A stretch of DNA of 37,889 bases from Bacilli bacterium (GCA_017887885.1 JAGHHB010000090.1:1-37889), one strand, 5' to 3'; counted from the first letter of the stretch, positions 9,723 to 19,653 are shown. The notes: a model not told the origin generated them from the letters alone. Numbers and translations: made by a program.

Positions 9723-11006
9723 CTATAATCCTAACTCTTCTTTAATTGCAGTGACTATTGCTTCTACATATTGATCTTCTTTTTCAAGCAAATTATTTAA
9801 ATCGTCAAGATTAGATATATACCCCAATTCTAATAAATACGTTTCATTGCCAATATTACTATTATAATATTTATTGACACCAACTTCTTCTGGATTACTA
9901 TCATCAATATAAGCACCAGTCATAATGCCACCAGTCTCTCTTATCATATACAAGTAATTTGATTCTTCGGTTACATTATATGGATTATAATTGTTTTCTT
10001 CATATCCCGCTAGTGAAGAAGCTATTTCTGCCGCTGAAAAATTATGTGTATAAACACCATCAAACATTTTGTACATTCTATTTGTCGAATAATCTAATCC
10101 GGTATAATTAATAATGTTATCAGCTAATGATCTAGCAAAATCATAGTTAATATTATCGGCGGTATATATTTCCAAACCACTTACTCTACTAGATTCATTT
10201 TTATTTATATGAATCGAAAAAGTATATTTAGATTTTACTTCATTTGGAACTACAGCTCTTCCATGCGTATTATATTCATCTAACACTTCGTTTTGCGTTA
10301 GATCACCTTCTTCATGTGTCAATTTAACTTTCAATCCTAATTTTTCTAGCTTATCCTTTATTTTATTACTAATATCCATAGTAAAATCAGTCTCTTTATA
10401 GTCATTTGCGGCGCCGCCACCATCCATACCGCCATGACCTGGATCAATAGTTATGTCAGCTATTTCATTGTTTGTCTTATTTTCACTAACAATAAAATTC
10501 ATTGTCTGGTATTCGTTATCTGAATTTATCATTATTCTATTATTATATTTTGTTAATGTATAGTATTCCACATCAGTATATTCTGTATTATTATCTAAAA
10601 TATAATATTTAGTTATTGGTTTTTCTATATCTTCAGTATTTTCATATGTTAACTTTAAAAACAGATAATAAGTTCCTCTTTCAATATCATCTAGGTATAA
10701 TCCTTCGTTAATCTCTTCAGAAAGAGAAAATACTATTTTACCTTCGTCTAAATTAGTATTTATCTTAATGTCTCGATCTTTGCCATTATATAAAGTAAGG
10801 ACAACATCTTGATAATTTTTATCTTCTACTTCTAAACTTCCTTCTATATTAAAATGATTTCCATAAATAAAGTATTTGCTAATAGCGACTTTTTCTTCTT
10901 CAGGATTAATTTTAGGTATTTGTTCTTTTATATAGTTTACGTATATAAAATATCCAAGAAAACTAGCAACGATTAATACTACGATTATAATAATAATTTT
11001 TTTCAT
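9723..11006 (-). CDS. N-acetylmuramoyl-L-alanine amidase (Amidase_3) with N-terminal TM segment
   Basis: ITIDPGHGGMDGGGAANDYKETDFTMDISNKIKDKLEKLGLKVKLTHE, FSIHINKNES, LLELGYISNLDDLNNLLEKEDQYVEAI. Confidence 0.92.
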   Translation of the reverse strand: MKKIIIIIVVLIVASFLGYFIYVNYIKEQIPKINPEEEKVAISKYFIYGNHFNIEGSLEVEDKNYQDVVLTLYNGKDRDIKINTNLDEGKIVFSLSEEINEGLYLDDIERGTYYLFLKLTYENTEDIEKPITKYYILDNNTEYTDVEYYTLTKYNNRIMINSDNEYQTMNFIVSENKTNNEIADITIDPGHGGMDGGGAANDYKETDFTMDISNKIKDKLEKLGLKVKLTHEEGDLTQNEVLDEYNTHGRAVVPNEVKSKYTFSIHINKNESSRVSGLEIYTADNINYDFARSLADNIINYTGLDYSTNRMYKMFDGVYTHNFSAAEIASSLAGYEENNYNPYNVTEESNYLYMIRETGGIMTGAYIDDSNPEEVGVNKYYNSNIGNETYLLELGYISNLDDLNNLLEKEDQYVEAIVTAIKEELGL

Positions 11007-12317
11007 TTATTTTCCTCCTATATTTAAAGATAGTAATCGATTTAATTCAACAGCATACTCCATTGGTAGTTCTTCTCTGAAAGCCCCAATAAATCCCATA
11101 ATAATTAGCTCTTTTGCGGCTTCTTCACTTATGCCTTTTGACATTAGATAAAATAATTTATCTTCAGATATCTTGGAAACAGTTGCTTCATGTTCTAAGA
11201 ATGATGTATCATTATTAACTATATTAGTAGGAATAGTATCACTTTTAGAAATTTCATCTAATATCAAGGTATCACATTTAACTGATGATGAAGAATTATG
11301 AGCATTTTTAGTGATTTTTACCTCACCACGATATGTCGCTAAACCACCATTAGAAACTATTGATTTGGAGACGATATTACTCTTTGTATTTTCAGCAAGA
11401 TGGATCATTTTAGCTCCGCTATCTTGAATTTGGTTTGTTGTCGCTGCTGCAACAGTTATACAGCTACCTCGAGCCCCATTGCCGTTTAATATGCAGCAAG
11501 GATATTTCATATTAACTTTAGAACCGATATTTCCATCAATCCATTCCATCAATCCATTCTCTTCGACAATGGCTCTTTTTGTAACTAAATTATAGACGTC
11601 ATTGGACCAGTTCTGAATTGTCGTATAACGACATTCAGCATTTTTACCAACAAATATCTCGACAACAGCGGCATGAAGTGCATCTTCTGTATAGGTAGGA
11701 GCCGTACACCCTTCAATATAATGAAGACTGCTATTATCATCAACGATTATTAAAGTCCTTTCAAATTGACCCATATTTTTACTATTTATTCGAAAATAAC
11801 TTTGAAGTGGTCTTTCAAGTTTAGTATTTGGCGGTATATAAATAAACGTTCCCCCAGACCAGACAGCTCCGTTAAGAGCTGTAAATTTATTTTCATTGTA
11901 CTTAACTAAAGAATTAAAATACTTCTTAAATAAATCAGGATATCTTTTTAAAGCAGTATCAGTATCTAAAAATATAACGTTCTTTTCCTCAAGCTCTCTG
12001 ACCATATTATGATAAATTACCTCACTGTCATATTGAGCCCCAACTCCATCTAAAAATTTTTTTTCAGCAGAAATTACACCTAATTTGTCAAAAACGTTCC
12101 TTACATCACAAGAAATGTTATCCCAATTATCGGTTAAGGCATCGGTTCTTTCCTTATAATAATTAATAGTATCATAATCAATATCTATTTTGGGACCAAA
12201 ATGTGGATTGCTACTTTTCTTAAAAGCATCTAAAGAACGCAACCTAAACTCTTGCATCCACTGTGGTTCCCCTTTTATTTTAGATATTTTCTTTACTACA
12301 TCTTCTGTCAGTTTCAC
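11007..12317 (-). CDS. sufB: Fe-S cluster assembly scaffold protein SufB
   Basis: GGTFIYIPPNTKLERPLQSYFRIN, VEGC-like IEGCTAP, NWSNDVYNLVTKRAIVEENGLMEWIDGNIGSK, EHEATVSKISEDKLFYLMSKGISEEAA. Confidence 0.96.
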   Translation of the reverse strand: MKLTEDVVKKISKIKGEPQWMQEFRLRSLDAFKKSSNPHFGPKIDIDYDTINYYKERTDALTDNWDNISCDVRNVFDKLGVISAEKKFLDGVGAQYDSEVIYHNMVRELEEKNVIFLDTDTALKRYPDLFKKYFNSLVKYNENKFTALNGAVWSGGTFIYIPPNTKLERPLQSYFRINSKNMGQFERTLIIVDDNSSLHYIEGCTAPTYTEDALHAAVVEIFVGKNAECRYTTIQNWSNDVYNLVTKRAIVEENGLMEWIDGNIGSKVNMKYPCCILNGNGARGSCITVAAATTNQIQDSGAKMIHLAENTKSNIVSKSIVSNGGLATYRGEVKITKNAHNSSSSVKCDTLILDEISKSDTIPTNIVNNDTSFLEHEATVSKISEDKLFYLMSKGISEEAAKELIIMGFIGAFREELPMEYAVELNRLLSLNIGGK

Positions 12318-12365
12318 CTTATCACCTTTATGTTAATATTATATATTAAAATATTTATTAAGTAA

Positions 12366-12402
12366 AGGAAAAAACTATCTATTTACGAATAATAGACAGT
12401 TT
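12366..12402 (-). terminator. Terminator of yunB
   Basis: aaactatctatt / aatagacagttt 12-bp stem with one wobble pair, minus-strand T run. Confidence 0.7.
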
Positions 12403-13147
12403 ATTTTCCTTCAACTATATTTGATTTTGTAGTAAACCCATCTATATAATAGTTCGGTATTTTTCCTTGTATTACCTTCATAGCAATTGGGATGCTACAG
12501 TCAATCGTTATAGTATCACTGACAATTGGGAGGATTATCTTTGTATCAACTTTGATATCTATCATTAGCTTTAATAAGGCATTATTTATTCCATATTCGA
12601 CAACTTCTGTGCTAAAGCCAGTAGATACATCACCTACCAAAGATAATTTAACTGGGACTTTGGGACCTAGATTATATAAAAGAGCTGAATTGGTAACTAT
12701 CCCAAGTGGTATTTCAAGTATTATCCCTTTATCTAATAATTCTAAATTATATTCACTCAAACTATTCTCAGGCAATTCCAACATATCAATTTTTCCTTCT
12801 TCAATAGCCCGCAGGTTAAGTTCCACTAAACTGGTCATAATACTTAAAATTTTAGCCGTATTTTGAGAATTAAAGTCAATTAGTTGTATTTCACCATCAT
12901 CATTATAATGTATATCAAATACTTCTGAAACCTCGATATTATTTATTTGTTTAGTAACTGCTTTATTAATGACAAGAATTGTTAGCTTTTTAGTTTCAGC
13001 TTCGGCATATGCTAGTAATAATGGTATTGACTTGTTAGAATAATAGTAAATAAAATAAAAGGTCGATGTAATAATCATAATAAAAATTATTATTAGCAAG
13101 CAAAACTTCTTTTTCTTTTTTTTTTCTTTTTTTAACTTCATCCTCAT
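12401..13147 (-). CDS. yunB: Sporulation protein YunB-like
   Basis: N-terminal TM, LVINKAVTKQINN, EIPLGIVTNSALLYNLGPKVPVKLSLVGDVSTGFSTEVVEYGINNALLKLMIDIKV, IPIAMKVIQGKIPNYY are YunB signatures. Confidence 0.88.
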   Translation of the reverse strand: MRMKLKKEKKKKKKFCLLIIIFIMIITSTFYFIYYYSNKSIPLLLAYAEAETKKLTILVINKAVTKQINNIEVSEVFDIHYNDDGEIQLIDFNSQNTAKILSIMTSLVELNLRAIEEGKIDMLELPENSLSEYNLELLDKGIILEIPLGIVTNSALLYNLGPKVPVKLSLVGDVSTGFSTEVVEYGINNALLKLMIDIKVDTKIILPIVSDTITIDCSIPIAMKVIQGKIPNYYIDGFTTKSNIVEGK

Positions 13148-13174
13148 ACTAATATATATGTTTTTTCTAAATAA

Positions 13175-13465
13175 TTAGATGATATTTTCCTCTTTTATTG
13201 CTAGAAACCCACCCTCTATTGACTTAGTATTATACCCAAATAAATTTAGTCTCTTACTAATCTCATAACTTTGCTTTCCTTCTTCGCAATAAAGATAATA
13301 CATATTATCTTTATTCAAGTAATGCGAATAATTATTTAATAGATTGTAATAAGGTATATTTATAGAATTTTTTATATGAGAGATATTGTAAGAATAGTTA
13401 TCTCTAATATCAATTATGATAGGATTATCTATAAGCTTTAAATTTTTGACAGAAATTGTATTCAT
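13175..13465 (-). CDS. Single-domain rhodanese-like protein
   Basis: PIIIDIRDNYSYNISHIKNSINIPYYNL and active-site loop YCEEGKQSYEIS. Confidence 0.88.
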   Translation of the reverse strand: MNTISVKNLKLIDNPIIIDIRDNYSYNISHIKNSINIPYYNLLNNYSHYLNKDNMYYLYCEEGKQSYEISKRLNLFGYNTKSIEGGFLAIKEENII

Positions 13466-13519
13466 ACTTACACCTCAATATAATATATACCATTTATTAA
13501 AAAGTGAAAAGTTAATAAA

Positions 13520-13556
13520 CACAAAAAACTCTCTACATATAGATAAAGAGCTTTTT
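13520..13556 (-). terminator. Terminator after the T4SS coupling protein gene
   Basis: aaaaactct...agagcttttt hairpin at the end of the cluster. Confidence 0.5.
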
Positions 13557-15705
13557 AATAATCATCTGAGAAAAAGTCATCGAAAAAGGCATCATCATCG
13601 GTATTATCTTCATATAGCTGTTCAGATACTTCTTTGTTATTTTGCAAAATTTCTTTATGATCTTCTTCTTTGATATTTGCTTTATCAGGAATTATTTTTT
13701 CAATCGTATCTCGATTTGGTATTAAGTCTTCAACCTTTGTACTTTCATCACCAGTCTTGTCTTTTTGAGCATCGTTTTCTTCTTTTTCTATTGCCGCTAT
13801 TTTGGCATCTATCTTCTTAACCAATTCATCAATGTTAAAAGTATCACCTTTAGGTTTAGAAATATTATTATTTTGAGAAAAACCATTCTTAAAAGGTTCA
13901 CTTGCATAACTAGATGAAAAATTACCTCCAAAAAGATTAGAATTCATAAAAGGATTATTGTTCATAAAAGGAGAACTTAAATTATTTTGAAAGTCAGGTG
14001 TTTTCTCTTTTTTCATTTCTTTTACAAACTGTCTAATATCAAATAATTCGACAGGCTTTTTTTGGCGAGTTGTAGGTTCTGATTTTGGATAGGTCCGTCC
14101 CCAATCAACTTCAAAATCTGTTTGAAATCTTGTTTTATAAGGATATAGTCTTCTTCTTAAAATAATTATTTCAAATTTATTTAATCTCTGCAAATCGCTT
14201 ACAGTAACAAGAGGCGTAGAAGATGTTTTTTCTTTTTCTTTAGATTTTACTTCACCACACATCTTACTTATTTCCTCAAGCGCCGCTATTTCACTACTAA
14301 TAAGATAAACTAAATTACAATTACCACGAATGGTATCACCATTTTCTTTTCCATAAACTTGCGTAAGTTGAGCAAAATTTTGAATTATAAATGTAAAACG
14401 TATGTTTCTACTTCGGGCAGCTGTAACCATAGTTGTTACATCTTTAAGAGGCGGCATATTAGCAAATTCATCAAGTATAAAATTAGTTCTAAATGGTAAT
14501 TTGCCCCCAGATTCTTGAGCCACGTCAATAAGCGTCTCATAACACTGTTTAATAAAAATAGTAGCCAGAGGATGCAAAGTTTTCTTTTCATCTTGAACGA
14601 TTATATAGACAGCCGTCTTTTTTCTTCCAATATCTTGCATATCAAAATCTGTATAAGAAAGCATTTCAGATAAATTTTCACGTGAAGAAAATATCTTTAT
14701 TTTCTGTTTGAATGTCGAAATAATTCCTTGCTTTGTCTCATCAGTTGTGAATACTGTACCAGAAGCATTGACATAAGCAGGTTTAGAGGGATCCTTACTA
14801 TTAAAATATTCTTTTATATAGTTATTGTTAGGTCCCATAAACCTTTCTTCACCTAAACTACTCATAAGATTAACACTATTTAAATTAATCTGTTCTGGTG
14901 TTCCATCTTCAAATAAACCTAATGATAACCCTGAAAAATAGTCCGCTGCGGTATTATTCCAAAAAGGATCAGAACTTTTTTGTTCGTCATGTAATATATT
15001 TATAGCTAGATCATCTAACAATTCTATCGCTTTATCAGAATTGCCTTCTTTATATAAACGATATGGTAAACTCATAGGATTCCAAGCATTTCCCTGTTGA
15101 GGATTTCGGAAATTTAAAACTACGATATTATATCCTGCTTCCTTAAGTATTGCTGCTGTTTCTTCGTATAATTCACCTTTAGGATCAGTCATAATCATTG
15201 ACTCACCGTGTTTGGCAAGTAACTTTATCATTGGTTTAGCCACAATAACCGTCTTACCAGAACCAGTAGATCCCATAACTAGATAGTGATCTTCACCATT
15301 ATCAACCCACATTTTACCTTTTTTACTATAAAGTGGTATGCCTGCAGCCGAAAGACTAGAATCTTTAATATTTACTTCTTCTAATCCAGATTTAAATTCT
15401 TTGTCAGTTGCCCATCTGGAATATCCTTTTTCTTTTTTAGCACCAACAGAAAAGCCAAAGCCCTTATCACGATCAAAAATATATGATTTTACAGCGAAAA
15501 ATAATCCTATTAAGGAACCTAAAAAAAGTAACAATGTCATTCCAATATATTTTCCAGTAAATGCTCTAAATGGTGACAATCCATAAAATTTTCCCTCACT
15601 AGCTATACTAGAAGCATTTAATACTCCAATGGCACAAAGATATAACAAAAAAACACAAAATACAATAAATATTTTTAAGTCTTTTTTTTCTACCTTAATC
15701 TTCAT
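13555..15705 (-). CDS. virD4: Type IV secretion coupling protein, VirD4/TraG family, with Asn-rich and acidic C-terminal tail
   Basis: Two N-terminal TM segments, Walker A GSTGSGKTVIVAKP, TDPKGELYEETA, NFRNPQQGNAWNPM, Walker B FILDEFANMPPL, TAARSRNIRFTFIIQNFAQL. Confidence 0.93.
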   Translation of the reverse strand: MKIKVEKKDLKIFIVFCVFLLYLCAIGVLNASSIASEGKFYGLSPFRAFTGKYIGMTLLLFLGSLIGLFFAVKSYIFDRDKGFGFSVGAKKEKGYSRWATDKEFKSGLEEVNIKDSSLSAAGIPLYSKKGKMWVDNGEDHYLVMGSTGSGKTVIVAKPMIKLLAKHGESMIMTDPKGELYEETAAILKEAGYNIVVLNFRNPQQGNAWNPMSLPYRLYKEGNSDKAIELLDDLAINILHDEQKSSDPFWNNTAADYFSGLSLGLFEDGTPEQINLNSVNLMSSLGEERFMGPNNNYIKEYFNSKDPSKPAYVNASGTVFTTDETKQGIISTFKQKIKIFSSRENLSEMLSYTDFDMQDIGRKKTAVYIIVQDEKKTLHPLATIFIKQCYETLIDVAQESGGKLPFRTNFILDEFANMPPLKDVTTMVTAARSRNIRFTFIIQNFAQLTQVYGKENGDTIRGNCNLVYLISSEIAALEEISKMCGEVKSKEKEKTSSTPLVTVSDLQRLNKFEIIILRRRLYPYKTRFQTDFEVDWGRTYPKSEPTTRQKKPVELFDIRQFVKEMKKEKTPDFQNNLSSPFMNNNPFMNSNLFGGNFSSSYASEPFKNGFSQNNNISKPKGDTFNIDELVKKIDAKIAAIEKEENDAQKDKTGDESTKVEDLIPNRDTIEKIIPDKANIKEEDHKEILQNNKEVSEQLYEDNTDDDAFFDDFFSDDY

Positions 15706-15731
15706 ATGTGACCTCCAAAATTACTAACAAT

Positions 15732-15760
15732 ATTATAGCATTAATGAACTTAATTGTAAA
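15732..15760 (-). promoter_or_regulatory. Sigma-A-type promoter of the coupling protein gene
   Basis: Minus strand TTTACA - 17 nt - TATAAT with TGc extended -10. Confidence 0.7.
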
Positions 15761-15795
15761 CAATATTTTTTACCAATATATTAGACAGTTTAAGC

Positions 15796-15848
15796 ACAAG
15801 ATAAAAAATGTTAACTATTTTTTAGTTAACAATTTCCTATTATCTTGT
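15796..15848 (-). terminator. Long imperfect hairpin (attenuator/terminator candidate) between lipoprotein and coupling protein genes
   Basis: Outer arms acaagataa/ttatcttgt, inner arms gttaacta/tagttaac, with T-rich tract after the inner stem on the minus strand. Confidence 0.55.
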
Positions 15849-15861
15849 TTCATTACAAATT

Positions 15862-16524
15862 TTATACCTTATTTTTTTTCTTTGCAATAACTCGCAATAC
15901 CAAGATTATAATAATTAGTAGTAAAAAGACACCAGCTACTAAAACAGCAGGGTTAATTGAAGGATTTATTTTTTCAGAAAAATCATTATCGATATTTAAA
16001 ACAATATTTATTTCACTATCTCGATAATTTTGACGATTAATATTCCATGTATATTTGTTTTTGTGAACACTATCGGCAGTCGATGATTCAACTTCAAGAT
16101 CAGTTGTTAAATTTATAGTTACGGAATCTAGTTCTTCATATTTATCAAAACATTTAAATTCTTTACTAGTAGCAATGATAATTTTATTGTTGTCTTTAAT
16201 CATTTTATATAGATCATAACATTGAGAAAATGATAATGAATAGTCGTTATATTCTGAAATAGTATAATTTTTTTGATATGACATTCCAAAAGTATTATTT
16301 CTATTTATAACAGAAGATTGATATAGCCCTAGACTATTTGTAGGACCTGTATATTTGTTTACTAAATTATTTACAGATCTTTCAATACTATCTTGAGAAA
16401 CTCCAGGAAGAAAAATGATATTATCTTCTTTAACAGTATTTTTTGTTATTTCAACATTATATTCAAAGGTACATCCCGTCAATAATAATAGTAAAATCAA
16501 TAATAGACCGTATCTTCTTTCCAT
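15862..16524 (-). CDS. Lipoprotein with additional C-terminal TM segment
   Basis: Lipobox LLLTGC near the N-terminus and C-terminal PAVLVAGVFLLLIIIILVLRVIAKKKNKV. Confidence 0.75.
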   Translation of the reverse strand: MERRYGLLLILLLLLTGCTFEYNVEITKNTVKEDNIIFLPGVSQDSIERSVNNLVNKYTGPTNSLGLYQSSVINRNNTFGMSYQKNYTISEYNDYSLSFSQCYDLYKMIKDNNKIIIATSKEFKCFDKYEELDSVTINLTTDLEVESSTADSVHKNKYTWNINRQNYRDSEINIVLNIDNDFSEKINPSINPAVLVAGVFLLLIIIILVLRVIAKKKNKV

Positions 16525-16532
16525 AGTTCCTC

Positions 16533-17843
16533 CTATTCAACCATATAAATGTATCCTAAAAACTTATAACCGGAAAAAATAGACGAAATGCTACCTACCG
16601 TTGTATCAGTATATGATATATGTGATTGATATCTAAATCCATATGGATTGGATTGTGTCTTCACCGAACTGATATTAGCTTCACTATAATCAAGCGTCCC
16701 ATCGTCATTAACTTTTTCAACAACACCAACATGTCCAAATTGGCCAGATTCCCAGACAATAATCGCTCCAGGTTTAGGATTATTAACATCAGTACTATAG
16801 GCAAAGGCTTCATCACCTAAATCAATATTATATTGCAACCAAAATTTAGCATCAGGAGCATATTTCCACTTCAAATCAGATCCAGCTTGAGCAAGTATTT
16901 CATTAGCTCTTCCAAAAGCATACCATGTACATTGACCTACAAAACCGGCACTATAAGACAAATTATTATTAGAAAAGTAAAATTCGTCATCATGAGAGTT
17001 TCCCTGTACAGGCATATTTGTTCTAACCGTAAAATTTTTACTACTTGCCGATAAACCTGAAGAATATCCATAACTTCCTCCTAGTACTCCGAGTTGGACA
17101 CCTGGCGAATAAAAATAGTTTAAAATATAATCATAAGTTTTTCCTTGATTAGCAAGTTCATATGAAGCAATTTGACTCATTCCACGTCCATGACCACCAG
17201 CTATCATATTGGTATACTTATTACTTACTGTTACTTTGTGTTTTTCATTATTAGGAAGTTTAGTATAAGTTACGCTGCAGCCGTTAGAATCACAACTATA
17301 ATCTCCACCTCTATAAAATGAATCATATTCTGATAGAATAATTTCTGAATTATATGTTAGTACTAAACCTTCGGTCGCACTAGCTGCCGTTCTGGCGGCA
17401 TCGGTGATATTAGTAGTAAAATTTTGAGCAGCACTACTATTATTTATTGGTGACTGACAATAGTTAGTTCTAATAATGGCGTATGACCTAGCCGCTATTG
17501 CTTGGGCTTTTAAAGCCTCAATACCTTCACTATTATAAGCTTCAGCACTCACAACACCTGCCACATATTCTTCTAAAGAATAAGCTTTATTATCTACAAT
17601 TATTGTTTCACACTCTTTCTCAACTTTTTGTAAATAAGTGTTTGGTGAGTATCCAATGCCACTAGTTTGCGATCCTGCTCCTTCTATATCAATAATCCCT
17701 AAAACCATAAGAGGGATAATAAGGACAATTAAAAAGATAATATTAGATACGACAAAGGAAACAATTGTCATTATTATTATTCGTCTTGCTTTTAATAATA
17801 TTTTGGCTATGCCACTATTCTTATTACTTTTTTGTTCATCCAC
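16533..17843 (-). CDS. T4SS-associated peptidoglycan hydrolase: TM + SpoIID-like domain + CHAP domain
   Basis: SpoIID motifs EEYVAGVVSAEAYNSEGIEALKAQAIAARSYAI and GGHGRGMSQIASYELANQGKTYDYILNYFYSPGVQL; CHAP motifs GQCTWYAFGRANEI and GHVGVVEKVNDDGTLDYSEAN. Confidence 0.9.
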   Translation of the reverse strand: MDEQKSNKNSGIAKILLKARRIIIMTIVSFVVSNIIFLIVLIIPLMVLGIIDIEGAGSQTSGIGYSPNTYLQKVEKECETIIVDNKAYSLEEYVAGVVSAEAYNSEGIEALKAQAIAARSYAIIRTNYCQSPINNSSAAQNFTTNITDAARTAASATEGLVLTYNSEIILSEYDSFYRGGDYSCDSNGCSVTYTKLPNNEKHKVTVSNKYTNMIAGGHGRGMSQIASYELANQGKTYDYILNYFYSPGVQLGVLGGSYGYSSGLSASSKNFTVRTNMPVQGNSHDDEFYFSNNNLSYSAGFVGQCTWYAFGRANEILAQAGSDLKWKYAPDAKFWLQYNIDLGDEAFAYSTDVNNPKPGAIIVWESGQFGHVGVVEKVNDDGTLDYSEANISSVKTQSNPYGFRYQSHISYTDTTVGSISSIFSGYKFLGYIYMVE

Positions 17844-17868
17844 TCTATCACCGCCTAAATAATGGACT

Positions 17869-19653
17869 CTATAATCCTCCGCCCGAACCGAATGACTCTA
17901 ATTCTTCTTCTGTAACCATAACATTTATCTGCATTCTTCTATTACCACACACAAATAATGCTTCTCCCTGACTAAATCTTTTTATCCCCTCTTTTTCATT
18001 ATCATTTAAGTCTATCAACATTGATAAATCTTCAACTGATTGTTTTTTTAATCCCATCACTAAATAATATGAAGAATTATCAAATATTGCTTTACCATGC
18101 ATCAAAATACCATCTGCCACAAAATCGGATGGCTGCTGTGTTATAATAATTGTTCCAGTATTATACTTTCGTGCTCTTCTTTGAACTTGAGCTAAAAATT
18201 CAGCCCCAAGTTCGTTTTTAGCTCCAAGTAGTACATGCGCTTCATCAACAGATAAGACTGTATTTACATGAGGATTTAAACAAAGGCCCCAAGCAAATTT
18301 GAGTACATTAAACAAAAGCGCATTTCTAATATTTGCATCAGAATTCATAAGTTCTTTAATGTTGAAAACAAGAAAATCACTATCAGTATTTATCGAAGTA
18401 TGACCATTAAAGTAATACTGAAGTTCTCTTACAAAAGGTCTTAACTTTAATTCTAATCTTTCCATAACATCGCGTTCATGAGTTTTTTCGGTCATTGAAG
18501 TTAATTTACTAGTTACTGTTATATAGACATCGCTAAAGGTTGGAAAATTTTGTGATGTCAATCTCGAAAAATCTGATGTAAAAGTTATACCAAATCTGGC
18601 ATAAGTATCTTGCACTATTTCACTAAATAATGTCAAAACATCTTCTTCAATATCAGGTGAATAGTACTTCATAAAAGCTTTTAATGACTGCAAAGTCTTA
18701 TTAAGAACAGTATATCCTAATCCGCTTCTGATTTCATCTTCATCGGCATCCATTATCACCTCAAGCGGATTTACCATGCCAAATTCTCCACCTTTTCCTA
18801 AATCAATTACATCGCCGCCATACATCCTTGTCATTTCACTAATCTCACCTTCAGGATCGACCGCTACAATTTGATATCCATTTCTAATATGACTACGAAG
18901 TATTAATTTAGCTGCTGTCGATTTACCACTTCCAGAAGTTCCTAAAATAATCATATTAGCATTATTTCGGTTATTTTCTTTCTTTAGTTGAAATAAAAAC
19001 TGGTTAAATAAGACGACACCTCCGGAAAAATCAACACCAAGCAGTGTAGATAATCCGTCATCTTTAATACTATCAAAAATAAAAGGATACATAGCTGCCA
19101 TCGTAGGTGAAGGCATAGGCGTTCCTATTCTTGTCTCAATAGGTTGCTTATCAAATATTGGTAAAATTGATTTTAACACTCGCTCTTGTTCAAAACGGAG
19201 TGGAATAGCACGCATCTGCATTGCATCCATATAGTTTTTTAAATTTACTTTTTTTATTTCTAAAGCCTCCCGAGTGTCAGCGGTCACCATAATATGCATT
19301 TGAAAATCGAAAGTTTTAGCTTGCGTGGAAGTAAACTGTTGAATAAAATATTCTAAAGAATCAACATCTTGCCTTATTCTTTCTTGAATAGTACGATCTC
19401 TTTCTTGCTGATATCTACTTTTTAAATCAGCAATTTCTTTATTTAACATTTTAGCAAGAACAGAAAAAGGAAGAGGAATGTGTTTAATTACCAATTTAAC
19501 ACCAGACATATTAGTCAAATTAGACAAATAACCTGAACCAATAAATCTCGGATACGAAATAACAGTTAATATAGTGGCATAGCGATCACTTATTACAAAA
19601 TCAGCTGGATTAAATTGCAATCCTTTAGGAGCTAATTCACTTTTTAAATTCAT
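17869..19653 (-). CDS. virB4: VirB4/TrsE-family conjugation ATPase, C-terminal portion with P-loop
   Basis: Walker A ILGTSGSGKSTAAKLILR, Walker B TVLSVDEAHVLLG, VQRRARKYNTGTIIITQQPSDF; N-terminus DRYATILTVISYPRFIGSGYLSNL matches a mid-VirB4 region. Confidence 0.93.
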   Translation of the reverse strand: MNLKSELAPKGLQFNPADFVISDRYATILTVISYPRFIGSGYLSNLTNMSGVKLVIKHIPLPFSVLAKMLNKEIADLKSRYQQERDRTIQERIRQDVDSLEYFIQQFTSTQAKTFDFQMHIMVTADTREALEIKKVNLKNYMDAMQMRAIPLRFEQERVLKSILPIFDKQPIETRIGTPMPSPTMAAMYPFIFDSIKDDGLSTLLGVDFSGGVVLFNQFLFQLKKENNRNNANMIILGTSGSGKSTAAKLILRSHIRNGYQIVAVDPEGEISEMTRMYGGDVIDLGKGGEFGMVNPLEVIMDADEDEIRSGLGYTVLNKTLQSLKAFMKYYSPDIEEDVLTLFSEIVQDTYARFGITFTSDFSRLTSQNFPTFSDVYITVTSKLTSMTEKTHERDVMERLELKLRPFVRELQYYFNGHTSINTDSDFLVFNIKELMNSDANIRNALLFNVLKFAWGLCLNPHVNTVLSVDEAHVLLGAKNELGAEFLAQVQRRARKYNTGTIIITQQPSDFVADGILMHGKAIFDNSSYYLVMGLKKQSVEDLSMLIDLNDNEKEGIKRFSQGEALFVCGNRRMQINVMVTEEELESFGSGGGL

